Source: Chitinophagales bacterium (GTDB lineage Bacteria; Bacteroidota; Bacteroidia; Chitinophagales; Chitinophagaceae). From it: a DNA stretch of 64,000 bases. The DNA is taken from the NCBI GenBank assembly GCA_026936105.1, contig JAIXKI010000004.1:62001-126000 (forward strand), given 5' to 3'. The position numbers and the translations under genes were made by a program. Below, piece after piece: positions 51,661-62,304 of the stretch (its first letter is position 1; every line of letters begins with the position of its first letter). The notes below the pieces were generated by a model. The model did not search any database and was not told the DNA's origin. It was given only the letters and a program-made list of their open reading frames with translations.

Positions 51661-53520
51661 TCACTCCAGGATCACTCTTCTGTCTTTGGGATATTTAACT
51701 GAATACCCGATCGAAACTTTTCTTTCTTCACCCGGCGCTAAATTCAGATCCCAGGTGGCTATTCCGGTGTCGTCATTGATTGCAGCATCCGGAGCTTTAG
51801 TGTCGGAAACGCTGATCTCTTTCACTACAGAAACAGGGAATTGATCCTGTATTCTTATTTGAACGGATTCCCTTTTTGTATTGCGGACAGATATTTCATA
51901 CTGGCGATTATCTATTCTGTTGTTACCGAGAAAGCGCATGGTACTGAATTCTTTTATCAATTTTCTGGTTACCTTGACACCATTGTCTTTTCCGAGTGAA
52001 AGTGACAATGTATCTCCTGTCCCCGAAAGATCCAGGTAAGTTTTTCCTAAATAATTTCCTTCAAAATACAGGTTGACTTCTCCTGATTGCAAATTCAGAT
52101 CCTGCCAGCTCAGTATCTGTGCTGTGAGAAATGATGCGGGATCAGTTTTTGGAGCGGAAAAATATTGATATCCAGCCGGCACATCAAAACTCCTGATGCC
52201 GATGGTGTTTGTCTTTCCATCAGTTTCTATTGTATATTTTTCATCTATTGAGTAAACAATGGTAGTGGGTTGAAATTGTGTAGTAACATCAACAAGTTGA
52301 ATTGAACTCTTTTCTTCAGAAAATTTGTTTTTATTTACGGATACTCCGGCGATTTTCCCTTCAATCTGGGTACCTAAAGCTGTAACTACTACTTCCTGGA
52401 GATTCTGGCTTCCAGGGTTTAAAACAATATTTATATAACCGGGTGCAACCGAAACTTCCTTGTTCTCAAAGCCGACAGAACTAACCTGAAGTTTACTGCC
52501 GACCTGCACATCCGTGATCTTAAAAAATCCATTTGCGTCAGTCATCGTCCCTTTATTAGTTCCTTTAATGATCACCGAAGCATAAGATACTGGTTCCCCG
52601 TCTTCATTAGTGACTCTTCCACTTACTGTAGTGGACACCATTGAGCCCCTGGCAGCAATGGAAGGATCGAAGAATCCGATCTTCCAGGGTTGCAATTCTG
52701 TTGGAGTGGCATTTTCATTCGGACTCCCGGTGCTCAAAAAAAGTATCACATTTTTCCAGGTCTCTCCGCTTCTCTGAAAAACATTTGCATTCATTAAAAA
52801 CTCCAGCGGACTGCTGATGTTTTTTACCCTCACATCATAGGCCGGATACCATCCTGCATCTTTTATATTGTAAAAGAGATGGAAGGTCATGTTTCCCCCT
52901 GCTTTGCTATCTACCAGTGCAGTCACCGTATAATTGATGCTGTCTTTCTTTTTGCTGAATTCTTTTAGCTGTTCTGACCATGCTTTAAATTCTTTTTCTT
53001 TAAGATCAATGTTGTTCTGAATTTCCAATTGTTTTTTATACACTTCAGAAAGCCTTTGCCGGTGAAGATCAAGCGCTTCTTTCAGTTCAGTGGTTTTCAC
53101 TCCCGAATCACCACCGATCGCTTCATTTTTTATCAGCATATTTTCTTCGTTCTTATACACGTCCAGCATCTTTTTTTGAAGATCAATCTGTGATTTCAGG
53201 GAGCTAACGGTATCTATGAACTTTTTTTGTTCTTCATCCATCTTTCTGGCAGAAGTAAAGTCACGTGAGGCCTGAACCGATAATAATGTGATATTTTCAT
53301 TGGCAGAAAGCTGGACGCTTTGCTGGTCTAACTGATTACTTAATCCGGAAAAATTTACCTGGGTGCGTCCGGGAGAAAGATTTACAGTGGAAACCCTTTC
53401 TATCCGGGCGCCGGAACTGAAAACGGTTACATTTTTTATTTCTGAAACAGCATCAACTTTTTTTACCTGCGCATTTAAAATGGCCGGAATTAATAATGTC
53501 AGAATTATAAAATATCTCAT
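51661..53520 (-). CDS. MuiA-like DUF4139 protein with an inserted SusC-type regulatory domain
   Basis: A 619-residue exported protein; the ATG at 53520 gives a signal peptide (MRYFIILTLLIPAILNAQ), and a TTG upstream is not needed. Residues about 22-110 fit DUF4140, and a long coiled coil spans about 95-190. The DUF4139 beta domain follows in two parts, split by an insertion (about 295-385) of a carboxypeptidase-D-like domain ('VSGRVTNEDGEPVSYASVII') that ends in 'LQEVVVTALG', the motif found at the same place in SusC proteins. The family is called mucoidy inhibitor A in Actinobacteria, but its function is not known. The gene is alone. Confidence 0.85.
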   Translation of the reverse strand: MRYFIILTLLIPAILNAQVKKVDAVSEIKNVTVFSSGARIERVSTVNLSPGRTQVNFSGLSNQLDQQSVQLSANENITLLSVQASRDFTSARKMDEEQKKFIDTVSSLKSQIDLQKKMLDVYKNEENMLIKNEAIGGDSGVKTTELKEALDLHRQRLSEVYKKQLEIQNNIDLKEKEFKAWSEQLKEFSKKKDSINYTVTALVDSKAGGNMTFHLFYNIKDAGWYPAYDVRVKNISSPLEFLMNANVFQRSGETWKNVILFLSTGSPNENATPTELQPWKIGFFDPSIAARGSMVSTTVSGRVTNEDGEPVSYASVIIKGTNKGTMTDANGFFKITDVQVGSKLQVSSVGFENKEVSVAPGYINIVLNPGSQNLQEVVVTALGTQIEGKIAGVSVNKNKFSEEKSSIQLVDVTTQFQPTTIVYSIDEKYTIETDGKTNTIGIRSFDVPAGYQYFSAPKTDPASFLTAQILSWQDLNLQSGEVNLYFEGNYLGKTYLDLSGTGDTLSLSLGKDNGVKVTRKLIKEFSTMRFLGNNRIDNRQYEISVRNTKRESVQIRIQDQFPVSVVKEISVSDTKAPDAAINDDTGIATWDLNLAPGEERKVSIGYSVKYPKDRRVILE

Positions 53521-53681
53521 GGGCAATGGCAATGGTTAATAATGCACTACTAATTTAATGAATAAATCCGGTCAAACTTGAAAACCCGAATGGAATTAAT
53601 GAAATTACTTCGAATTAAGATTTTGATGATTATTTGCACTGCCTCTTATATCCATAAAAATAATGCTGTGTGTTCCTATAT

Positions 53682-55985
53682 CTAAAACATTTTTGCCAAT
53701 ACCTCATCCAGGTTCTGAACAAATTCATCCGCATTTTCTTTGCTGAAAACGACAGGGGGTTTTATTTTCAAAACATTATGAAGAGGGCCGTCGGTACTCA
53801 GAAGGATTCCCCGCTTTTTCATTTTCTCCACCACGATATCAATTTCGGGAACAGCAGGTTTTTTGGTGTCCCGGTCTTTGACCATTTCCACACCGATGAA
53901 TAGTCCATGCCCTCTCACATCACCGATCACCGGATATTTGTTCATTAAAACTTTCAGCCTTTCCATAAAATAATTTCCTGTTTCCAAAGCATTCTGCTGA
54001 AGCTTTTCTTCCCGTATAACATTCAGAACCGATAAGCCTGTGGCCATCGAAACAGGATTACCTCCGAATGTGTTGAAATATTCAAGTCCGTTATTAAAAG
54101 CTTCTGCGATCGCTTCAGTGACCACAACCGCTGCCAGCGGATGACCGTTGCCTATCGGTTTACCCATCACCACAATATCAGGTTCCACATTCTGTAATTC
54201 AAATCCCCAGAATTTTTCACCAACCCGGCCAAAACCCACCTGCACTTCATCGGCAATGCAAACCCCGCCGTACCGCCGCACATATTCATAAACTTTTTGC
54301 AGGTAATGTTCAGGCAAAGGAATTTGTCCGCCCACACCTAAAAGTGTTTCGCAGATAAATGCTGCGGCAGGAGTTTTCTTTTCTTCCAGTTGTTTTAAAA
54401 TTTCCAATACATACACTGCATATTTTTCTCCGGCGCCTATGTCATCATACCGGTATTTTCCGCGGTACAGGTCAGGTGATACGGCTTTATGTATGTAAGG
54501 TTTTTGCCCGCTGCCGCCTTTGCTGTCAAATTTATAAGGACTCATTTCGATCGCCAAGGTGGATGTGCCATGATAAGCATGATCCAATACAATGATATCA
54601 TTCCTCTGAGTGAAATGCCGTGCCATGCGAATGGCAAGGTCATTGGCCTCACTCCCCGAGTTGACAAAATAACAAACTTTGAGGCGGGAGGGCAGGACAG
54701 AGGTAAGTTCTTTTGCATAATCCACCATGAGATCACTCAGGTACCTCGTGTTGGTATTCAGTGTGGCAATTTGTTTTTGCATGGCCCGCACCACCACCGG
54801 ATGGCAATGCCCCACATGGCTGACATTATTCACACAATCCAGGTATGTATTTCCTTTGTCATCGTATAAATATTGCAATGCTCCTTTGATGATCTTGAGA
54901 GGCTCTTTATAACTGATACTGAGATTCCGCCCTATAAACTTTTTTCTCTCTTCAAGTAACAACGAATGATCATCAGCATTGTTGATAACACTGTTATGGC
55001 CGCAAGCCCTTCTGAACAGATCGCTTGCTTTCAAAGGATTGATGCGGATCCATTTTTCAAGCAGTTGCCATGCTGCTTTTTCGGTCAGGAAATGATGCTC
55101 ATTGCTGCTTCCCAATGAAGTATTGTATGCCGAGCGGGTCACGCTGATGCAAAGCCTGGCCGCAATGAGATAATAAAGAATGTCAACCTCTTTTTCCTCT
55201 AAAGGATATTCCTTATGATAGCCCTTCACGATCTCTGCAGCGCTTTTCAGCGGCTCTTCTTCGTACAGTATGGTATAGGCGCAGGCAATGGCCGGATTGT
55301 TGATCAATGCAGTGAACACCGAATCACCGAAGTCTATCAGCCCGGTTATCTCATCACCTTTCAGAAGAATGTTAAAGTCGTTTGCATCGCTGTGTATGCA
55401 GGCGTGCCGTAGGGAAGAAAGCAACGGTTGCACTTCCGTTTCAAACTGAAGTAAAAAATAACCGGCGATCCTCCTTTTTGACGGATCCGTTATGAACTTC
55501 AGTTTATCAAATGCATCTGCCGCTTTGCTGATATCCCAGTACAGATCCCAGTGAAGGGCCGGATGAGAAAAATTTTTCAGAGCCCTGTCCATACGGCCTA
55601 AAAAACTACCCAGGTTTTCAAAAGTAGAAGGGCTGTGTTTTTCTGATTCGTACCAAAAATTTCCTTCCAGGAAACTGAGCAGCCTCATAAAATATTTTTT
55701 ATTGTTCCTGTGAACCAGTGTCAGGTCCGATCCTTCCCTGTTCTTTAATACTTTTTGAAAATGGCCGGCCATTTCCGTTCCTGACAAAAAGTTCATCATT
55801 TCCATTTGAGCTTTCAGGACTTCAATGCCTTGTTCTTCACTTGCGACTTTAAGTATGTATTTCTTTCCGGGATCTTCCTGAAGCAAATAATTTTCTTCAT
55901 CAAAGCCGTTCAATTCTAAAACATGAACATTCAACCCGTAAAATCCTTTTGCGATTTCCTTTATATCGTTTATTGAAAATGCCAT
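53682..55985 (-). CDS. Kinase-aminotransferase fusion (class III aminotransferase, phospholyase-like)
   Basis: A 767-residue two-domain protein. The N-terminal half (about 1-330) is an aminoglycoside-phosphotransferase-type kinase with the catalytic '[15 protein letters not shown]' and the metal-binding '[10 protein letters not shown]'. The C-terminal half (about 345-767) is a class III PLP aminotransferase: '[20 protein letters not shown]', '[20 protein letters not shown]', '[20 protein letters not shown]' and the PLP lysine in '[20 protein letters not shown]'. The arrangement matches bacterial relatives of AGXT2L1-type ethanolamine-phosphate and hydroxylysine-phosphate lyases, where the kinase makes the phosphorylated substrate. 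The amine is unknown. Confidence 0.88.
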   Translation of the reverse strand: MAFSINDIKEIAKGFYGLNVHVLELNGFDEENYLLQEDPGKKYILKVASEEQGIEVLKAQMEMMNFLSGTEMAGHFQKVLKNREGSDLTLVHRNNKKYFMRLLSFLEGNFWYESEKHSPSTFENLGSFLGRMDRALKNFSHPALHWDLYWDISKAADAFDKLKFITDPSKRRIAGYFLLQFETEVQPLLSSLRHACIHSDANDFNILLKGDEITGLIDFGDSVFTALINNPAIACAYTILYEEEPLKSAAEIVKGYHKEYPLEEKEVDILYYLIAARLCISVTRSAYNTSLGSSNEHHFLTEKAAWQLLEKWIRINPLKASDLFRRACGHNSVINNADDHSLLLEERKKFIGRNLSISYKEPLKIIKGALQYLYDDKGNTYLDCVNNVSHVGHCHPVVVRAMQKQIATLNTNTRYLSDLMVDYAKELTSVLPSRLKVCYFVNSGSEANDLAIRMARHFTQRNDIIVLDHAYHGTSTLAIEMSPYKFDSKGGSGQKPYIHKAVSPDLYRGKYRYDDIGAGEKYAVYVLEILKQLEEKKTPAAAFICETLLGVGGQIPLPEHYLQKVYEYVRRYGGVCIADEVQVGFGRVGEKFWGFELQNVEPDIVVMGKPIGNGHPLAAVVVTEAIAEAFNNGLEYFNTFGGNPVSMATGLSVLNVIREEKLQQNALETGNYFMERLKVLMNKYPVIGDVRGHGLFIGVEMVKDRDTKKPAVPEIDIVVEKMKKRGILLSTDGPLHNVLKIKPPVVFSKENADEFVQNLDEVLAKMF

Positions 55986-56205
55986 GTAGTGGTTGTCATT
56001 TACATGTTAGGTCAACCTTTCATCTCTTTGCGCTTTTGATAATACTTTCTCCTGCAAAGATTGGCCTAAGTGTGAAAGAATAAGAATAATTTTTGTAAGG
56101 CAACTGGTATTCGGAGTAAGGATTGGCACCCGGAGCATTATCTATTCCGGACTGCTTTGGATTTTCTTTATTACATTCCTTTCAATCAGCGATAATACTT
56201 CCATT

Positions 56206-58851
56206 TCACTCGCCATACAAACAGTTAAACAAGGCTTTGAAAGTTCCGGTGGTTTGACCTCTCCACTGCGGGCTGAAACCAAACAAAACAATGTCGCCTT
56301 TTCCGTATTCTGCTTTCAATGCTGCTGCCCGGCCTCTCAGATAATTTTCCCCTTTCAGGTATCCCGATAATAAAATATTTCCTTCCTGAGGATAAGAGGC
56401 AAGCACGGATCCCTTGAAACCTTCGCCGGTTTTGAAAACAGCGCTGCTGTTGAAAAAGATCTTTGCTTTGTCCGGCATGCCGCTCATGATCCTTTCATTT
56501 TTGTTGATCATGGCTTCCAGTATGGAACCGCCCACAAAAAAATCTTTACTGCTCAGCCTTCTCACCACATTTTCCACCGGCAGTTTAAATTGATTGATGG
56601 CAAATTCCGAACTCTCGTTCAGGCAAACCAGCCTGCCGCCGTTCTCAACAAAACTCTTTAATGCTTCGACACCTTCATTGCCTATGCCTCCCGCATAAGG
56701 TTCGGGCATCATCTCTGAAGAGAAGCCGTCAATGATCGTATTCCTTCCGCCACGGAAAAAGCCCTGGCCTATGGAAGGAAAGACAATGACATCATAATTT
56801 TTGTTCAGGTCGCCGGCTTTCATCTCAGCATTGCGGATCCTTTTATAATTGAATTCATTTTCATCGAAGATCCATAAGGTCCAGCCTTCATCCATGCTTG
56901 CATTCCATGGAGCATAGATGCCGATGCGGAGCTGTTTGATATCCTGGCCGGATGTTTTGGTCCATCTTGCCTGTAACGAGAGTTCAGTTGCCCATTTCTG
57001 AAGCAGGTCTTTTTTAATTTTTGAAACAACATAGTATCCGCCTTGCCCGCCATCAAAACCCTGGTTGACATAACTTACTTTTCCTCCGTCGGAAAGCGCC
57101 CTGTTCATAAGGACATAAGAATTGTTTTCAGCAGGATTCAATGCAAGGGCAGATCCTTTTCCGGTGATGTTTGACTGCGGTGACGGAATACCTGCTGCCA
57201 CGGCATTGGTCAGAAGGCTAATTTTTTTTGAACTCTCCCAGGGTACAGCTTCTCCTTTCACCGGGGTGAGTGATTGTGTAAACTCATTGGATAATGGTTT
57301 TTCAATTCTGTCCACATGCACATCCATATAATAAGGTACGGTCCATCCCGCAACATCATACGGTTGCTCTAAGGGGCCGCCGGGATATTCTTCTATCTCA
57401 GGATATTTTTGAATGCCCAGCATTTCCTCAATAAGCCCTGCAAATTCCTGGTTGGTAGGAATGACCCAGGTGCCTGCCGGATAGGTTTTATCTCCAACGG
57501 ATGCATCCGATTTCAATGTTGAAATTTTTATTCCCAGGAAAGCAAGACGTCTCAACATCTTCACTGCTTCCATAGGATCTCGTTGTTCTTTTGGAATGAT
57601 GTATGCATAAGAATTATGTTCTTTCCCAAAAGAATCAATCGCTTCTTTGCCTGCCATGTAGCGGTTGTACAGAATATCTTTTCTATTGCCTGCTGCAAAC
57701 TTGAGCAATCCGTAGTCGGCGCCCACCATGTAATCCACCTGGTCTCTTAATCTCCACCATCCGCCTCTCCAGGGGCTGGCATAAAGAGTGCGTGGACGGA
57801 ATGTCTGAATTTTTTTCAGGACGGAATCGGGAGAAACATAATACGGTTCTGCATAGCCGCCTCCATTTGCTTCGGTCCAGTAAGCAACGATGTTGTGATA
57901 CATCTCCATGTAATCATTGTAACCCAGGTAATAGGAATCGAAGCCGTCACCCATGTGAGTGGCGCCACGAAGGCCGCGGGTGTCCAGTTCCATGGCCATT
58001 TGCATTCCGAGAGTATTCATTTCACGAAGCATCCGCTCGGGTGTGTGCACACCTACAGGCGGAGCAAAAGGAGGAAACCAGATACGGTTAAAATCACTGT
58101 AATTGGAACTGGTCCCGTTCTGGTGATGCACATGAAGTATTTCCGGTTCCCAATATCTCCAGCTGTTTGCCAGTACTCTCGATTCCTGCATGTTCAGCAT
58201 GAATCCGTCACGGTTGTTATCGTGTCCGACGTATTTCTGATACAACTCGTGCAGCGGAGCATTCTTATATTTTGTGCCTTTGATCTCTTTGTACCAGTTC
58301 ACCACTATATCCTGTCCATCGGGATTGATGGTAGGCCACAGGATAAGAATAGTTTTGCTGAACAGCTCACGAAAACTTTTTTCATCTTTTGAAACAAGCT
58401 CATAAGCTAATTGTATGGTATGCTGCGAACCTGCTATTTCGTTGGCGTGTAAACCGCCGTTGATATCCACAAAAACAGGTTGGTCTTCAATGATCCTTTT
58501 CATTTCCTGTTCGCTCAGTTCTTCAGGATGAGCAAGACGCTGGTTCGCCTGCCTGAATTGTTCCAGTTGTGCAAGGTTCTCAGGGGTGGAGATGACACTG
58601 TAATACCAGGGCCGGTCATAGCTGGTATATCCGGCCTGCATTATTTTTATCCTGTTGCTTGCTGCAGCTAATTTTTTAAAATAATCAACGGATTGTTCGT
58701 AGTCTATCAGCTGGTAATCCGCACCCACTTCAAAACCAAACACCGACTGTGGAGTGGGTATATTTTGTTGTGCAGATGAACGGACAGCCGGAGTGAAACA
58801 AAATACTCCGCTGAAAAAAAATGTGAGCAGCAGTTTGATCTTTGTTTGCAT
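56206..58851 (-). CDS. Exported M14-family zinc carboxypeptidase
   Basis: An 881-residue protein with signal peptide (MQTKIKLLLTFFFSGVFCF). The zinc site HxxE is H135-x2-E138 in 'INGGLHANEIAG', and the third histidine lies in 'EPEILHVHHQNG' (H240, H242 or H243). 'WPTINPDGQDIV' is the substrate-binding NPDG motif. The large remainder has a glutamine-amidotransferase-like Rossmann domain near residues 640-760 ('RIGIYAPWNASMDEGWTLW', 'NYDVIVFPS') as in related Bacteroidota peptidases, and ends in 'LFGFSPQWRGQT'. It probably trims peptides in the periplasm. The S9 peptidase gene upstream on the same strand may share its transcript (64-bp gap). Confidence 0.88.
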   Translation of the reverse strand: MQTKIKLLLTFFFSGVFCFTPAVRSSAQQNIPTPQSVFGFEVGADYQLIDYEQSVDYFKKLAAASNRIKIMQAGYTSYDRPWYYSVISTPENLAQLEQFRQANQRLAHPEELSEQEMKRIIEDQPVFVDINGGLHANEIAGSQHTIQLAYELVSKDEKSFRELFSKTILILWPTINPDGQDIVVNWYKEIKGTKYKNAPLHELYQKYVGHDNNRDGFMLNMQESRVLANSWRYWEPEILHVHHQNGTSSNYSDFNRIWFPPFAPPVGVHTPERMLREMNTLGMQMAMELDTRGLRGATHMGDGFDSYYLGYNDYMEMYHNIVAYWTEANGGGYAEPYYVSPDSVLKKIQTFRPRTLYASPWRGGWWRLRDQVDYMVGADYGLLKFAAGNRKDILYNRYMAGKEAIDSFGKEHNSYAYIIPKEQRDPMEAVKMLRRLAFLGIKISTLKSDASVGDKTYPAGTWVIPTNQEFAGLIEEMLGIQKYPEIEEYPGGPLEQPYDVAGWTVPYYMDVHVDRIEKPLSNEFTQSLTPVKGEAVPWESSKKISLLTNAVAAGIPSPQSNITGKGSALALNPAENNSYVLMNRALSDGGKVSYVNQGFDGGQGGYYVVSKIKKDLLQKWATELSLQARWTKTSGQDIKQLRIGIYAPWNASMDEGWTLWIFDENEFNYKRIRNAEMKAGDLNKNYDVIVFPSIGQGFFRGGRNTIIDGFSSEMMPEPYAGGIGNEGVEALKSFVENGGRLVCLNESSEFAINQFKLPVENVVRRLSSKDFFVGGSILEAMINKNERIMSGMPDKAKIFFNSSAVFKTGEGFKGSVLASYPQEGNILLSGYLKGENYLRGRAAALKAEYGKGDIVLFGFSPQWRGQTTGTFKALFNCLYGE

Positions 58852-58915
58852 AAATGATTGATTCAGGTTTTTGTCAAAATAATTTTATTGTAAGCCGGTT
58901 GTCCTACCCGGAATT

Positions 58916-61756
58916 TTATTTCTCATGATCTTCTTTATGAAAACCTTCCGGTATCCTGATTTTTTTATATTTCAGTTGTTGTTCATAATCCAGGTAGCTG
59001 ACCCCTTTCATCCATTTCATTTCGGGTTCATCTTTCAGCCAGTGGCCGAACCATTGCAGGATGCGTTGGTGATAATCTATCTTGGCAGAAGTGGTGCCCG
59101 GAGAATGATTCTGTTCGGGATAGACAAGCATCACCACATCTTTCTTTCCGTATCTTCTTGCATAGTTATAAAAGGTAAGCGCTTCATGCCAGTCCACGGT
59201 ACCATCTTTTGTACCGGCATACATCATCAGCGGAGTCTTGAGATTTTGAATATAGTTCAGAGGTGAATTGGTCATATACCATTCCTGGTTTTCCCAGGGC
59301 GGCACTGCCATCCTGAATTGCCCTGTTTCATAGTGCGACCATTCGGGAATACCTCCGTTCCAGTGTACCTGTCCCGGAAAAGACATGAGATTGGAAATGC
59401 CTGCACCTTCTGCCACGGCAGCGAAAAGATCGGTTTGTGTCGGAATGAAAAAAGATTCATAACCACCGAATGAATGTCCGGTCAGTCCGATCTTCGAAGG
59501 ATTGATTATCCCTCTTCTGATCACAGTTTTCACTGCAGGGACTACCGAACGGAGTGCGGACAAACCGGGATTGCCGGGTTCATAAGTGATGTCGGGCATC
59601 AATACAAAATACCCGTTTTGTGTCCATGCCGTTGTATTGTAAGGACTGAGCTGAGAAGGAACCACATAGTTATGAACCTGGTTGGAAAGTTTTTCATACA
59701 TGTACACAATCATCGGATATTTTTTAGAAGCATCATAGCCGGCAGGGTAGAGCAGAACACCCTGCAGATGTTCCCCTGTTTTATCCCTGCTGTAATTGAT
59801 CAGCTCCGAACGCCCCCATGAATAGTTTTTTTGAAACTCATTGATCTTTGATACCTGTTTGTCTCCTTTCAGGTTTTCATCAGCTATAAAAATATTCGGG
59901 GAACGGTCAAAATCTTCCCGGGTAAAAAGGAATGTGTTCGTACTGTCTGCTTTGGCAAGCCTTGATATTTTCATGTCTTCATAAATCAATTGCTTCAATG
60001 TCCCGCCCGGATTCAAGGATGCATATCCAGATCTTTTGGTCCAGTAGCCATTCATGCTGAAGTACATTGGTTTCTTAGGATCAATTCCTTCATCCCCACC
60101 TGAACTTGCCCTGAAGAAGAAGAATCCTGAAGCGGGCGCACTGAGATTGACATACCGGTAAACAATACTATCGGCCACTCCGTTGGTAAGTTGCGTTATC
60201 TTTTTTCCGTCAGGACTTATTTTCCAAACATCGAATAAGCTGTTTAGCAAAACAGCTTCATCATTTTTCAACCAGCCGGCCACACCGTTAGGCCTTGGTT
60301 CACCGGGATGATCATCGAACACGTTATCAAAACTTGCTTTGATATTGGAAGTAAGATTAACGAGCTGACCAGTTTTCAGATCGTAGGTCCAGTAATCTTT
60401 TCCTTTGAACCAAAGCAGGTATTTGCCCGAAGGGCTGCCACCATTCAGGTAGCGGACATCCTGTGCAATTTTTTTTCTTTCTCCCGTATTGGCGTTGACC
60501 AGGTAGAGGTCGCACCAGAAAGTTCCACCCGGTTCATCAAACATATTTTTCCTTTTATAAGGCTTGCTGTCGGTTTCTGTTATGAATTCGCCATTACCGA
60601 TGATGGTAGTGTTTTCCATCAGGTCGGTGCCGGCTTTTACCACCTGCCCGTTATTCAGATGCCATACTGCCAGCATGGTACTGTTCTTATCCTGGTCTGC
60701 CTCATCACGCTGCTCAGGAAAAATCCTGTAGTCTTCGGAATACCATACTTCAACATTCGAGTAGTCCACATCTTTAGGCATTGGTATTTCATACAGAGGT
60801 TTTTCTTTTGCGGATTGCCTTGGCCTTAGTCCTATAAAGATGTTGGAACCATCTTTGCTCCATTTGGGTTTATAGCTTGAACTGATACCTTCTTTACCTG
60901 AAAGAAGATCTGTCTTGTAAGGATCAAGGATAAATTGTTTGGTTGTTCCTTTATTAAGATCACGCCAGGCCAGCACAGTATGAGTGATATCGCTGTAGGC
61001 AGAATCTTCAACAGAGCGAAGCACAATCAGGTCTGCACTTTTATCTGCCCATGAAAGACCTGAATATTTTGATGTGGAAGAATTAAGAGCCTGTATCCTT
61101 CCTGTTGCGGGGTAATATAATTGTACGCTGTTATTTCCGCCTTCTGCTGCATTGGAAATGATGGCAAGGACAGGATCTTTTTTTGCCCATTCAAATTCGG
61201 AAACATTTCCAAAATTGATCATTGAATTATCCTTAAGGTCACGGACCTGCAGCAATGAAGTCTTTGATTCCTTTTCAGGATAACCGTAAATCGCCAGGAA
61301 CTTTCCGTCCGGGCTGAAGGAGAACCTGGAAACAGCATGGAACACAGAAGTATCACCGGTGACAAGATTCAGCAATTCCACTTTGTTTCTGATTGGTTTG
61401 TTTTGTTTTCTAAGGCTCTCTTTTTCCCTGGATGAGATATCCACAGAATAGGAAAGCCATCTGGAGTCGTTTGAAAAGGCGGGGCCGGAGCCAAAAAGAA
61501 CAGCCCGTGTAGAATTATTTTTAATGTCAAGAATACGGAGCTCATTACTGTCGTTTACCCTGCTTATGGGATAAGCAAGCCATTTCCCGTCAGGGGAAAG
61601 TTTCAACTGGAATCCCAGGCTTTCCCACTGGCCGTAATCATCTGCTGTCAGCCAAGGTTTTTGCTGGGCTTCAGATCGGATAGCTGCTAAAAAGAGTAAT
61701 AAGAAAATTGCAAGAGAAAGAAAATACTTCGGGAATGCGCTGTCGTTCTTTTTCAT
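58916..61756 (-). CDS. Exported S9-family prolyl-oligopeptidase-like peptidase
   Basis: A 946-residue protein with a signal peptide (about residues 10-30). The N-terminal two thirds show propeller repeats such as 'LSPDGKWLAYPIS', 'FSPDGKFLAIYG' and 'ISPDGKKITQLTNG'. The C-terminal alpha/beta hydrolase domain carries S762 in 'GLTGHSFGGYESFF', D851 in 'YAGTKDGTVDW' and H884 in 'YPEQNHSPG', a complete triad. It should cleave short peptides outside the cytoplasm and, with the M14 peptidase downstream, form a peptide-scavenging pair. The exact specificity (dipeptidyl-peptidase IV or acylaminoacyl-type) is unclear. Confidence 0.9.
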   Translation of the reverse strand: MKKNDSAFPKYFLSLAIFLLLFLAAIRSEAQQKPWLTADDYGQWESLGFQLKLSPDGKWLAYPISRVNDSNELRILDIKNNSTRAVLFGSGPAFSNDSRWLSYSVDISSREKESLRKQNKPIRNKVELLNLVTGDTSVFHAVSRFSFSPDGKFLAIYGYPEKESKTSLLQVRDLKDNSMINFGNVSEFEWAKKDPVLAIISNAAEGGNNSVQLYYPATGRIQALNSSTSKYSGLSWADKSADLIVLRSVEDSAYSDITHTVLAWRDLNKGTTKQFILDPYKTDLLSGKEGISSSYKPKWSKDGSNIFIGLRPRQSAKEKPLYEIPMPKDVDYSNVEVWYSEDYRIFPEQRDEADQDKNSTMLAVWHLNNGQVVKAGTDLMENTTIIGNGEFITETDSKPYKRKNMFDEPGGTFWCDLYLVNANTGERKKIAQDVRYLNGGSPSGKYLLWFKGKDYWTYDLKTGQLVNLTSNIKASFDNVFDDHPGEPRPNGVAGWLKNDEAVLLNSLFDVWKISPDGKKITQLTNGVADSIVYRYVNLSAPASGFFFFRASSGGDEGIDPKKPMYFSMNGYWTKRSGYASLNPGGTLKQLIYEDMKISRLAKADSTNTFLFTREDFDRSPNIFIADENLKGDKQVSKINEFQKNYSWGRSELINYSRDKTGEHLQGVLLYPAGYDASKKYPMIVYMYEKLSNQVHNYVVPSQLSPYNTTAWTQNGYFVLMPDITYEPGNPGLSALRSVVPAVKTVIRRGIINPSKIGLTGHSFGGYESFFIPTQTDLFAAVAEGAGISNLMSFPGQVHWNGGIPEWSHYETGQFRMAVPPWENQEWYMTNSPLNYIQNLKTPLMMYAGTKDGTVDWHEALTFYNYARRYGKKDVVMLVYPEQNHSPGTTSAKIDYHQRILQWFGHWLKDEPEMKWMKGVSYLDYEQQLKYKKIRIPEGFHKEDHEK

Positions 61757-62304
61757 CTTCTGTAGTTAGTTTTAGTTGTATAAAAAGATGGTTAACCTGT
61801 TGCAGTCAGTTATCATTGAACCGGTAAGTGATTTTCAAATCTACTTAATTTCAAAATGAAGTCTTCCGTATTTTATATAGATGGAAAAAACTTTTTATAA
61901 AGTATGCACAGTTATTGCAAACTTATATCCAATTATCCGGTATGATTCAGCAGAAGCTAAAGGAGCCGGTTTTAAGACCCGTACCTGTATTCAGTATAAA
62001 AAAGAATTTTAGCAATACTGCCGAATGGGTTCTTTACCTAAAGTTTGCAGGGCAGGATATTGCCGGGCTGTTCAGCTGTATAAAAAGAATTTTTAATTTG
62101 TTGTAAATTCTTTATATTAGAATAGAAATGAGACCGGAATCCGGATCCTTTTTGATAACCAGTTTAACTCCTGCCCCTGTTTAGATTTTGAGTATCTGTT
62201 TTAAAGAAAATTTTTTGTAGAAAATTGATACCCGGTAAGACATATTTATTGGAAGAGAACCGGGATTTCAGGGATAATATTTACCGAAGCAAAAAAACTT
62301 TGCC
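61757..62304. other. AT-rich divergent intergenic region
   Basis: 548 bp between the S9 peptidase (minus) and the FecR-like gene (plus). A 63-codon open frame at 61915-62106 has no start context or protein-like composition and is not called. The only structure seen is a weak inverted repeat (AAAGAATTT at 62084-62092 with AAATTCTTT at 62105-62113). Promoters for both flanking genes must lie here, but no box stood out. Confidence 0.4.

Noticed and set aside
61915-62106. 63-codon open frame upstream of the FecR-like gene
   Set aside because: It has no family, no promoter or ribosome site, and an AT-rich random composition.
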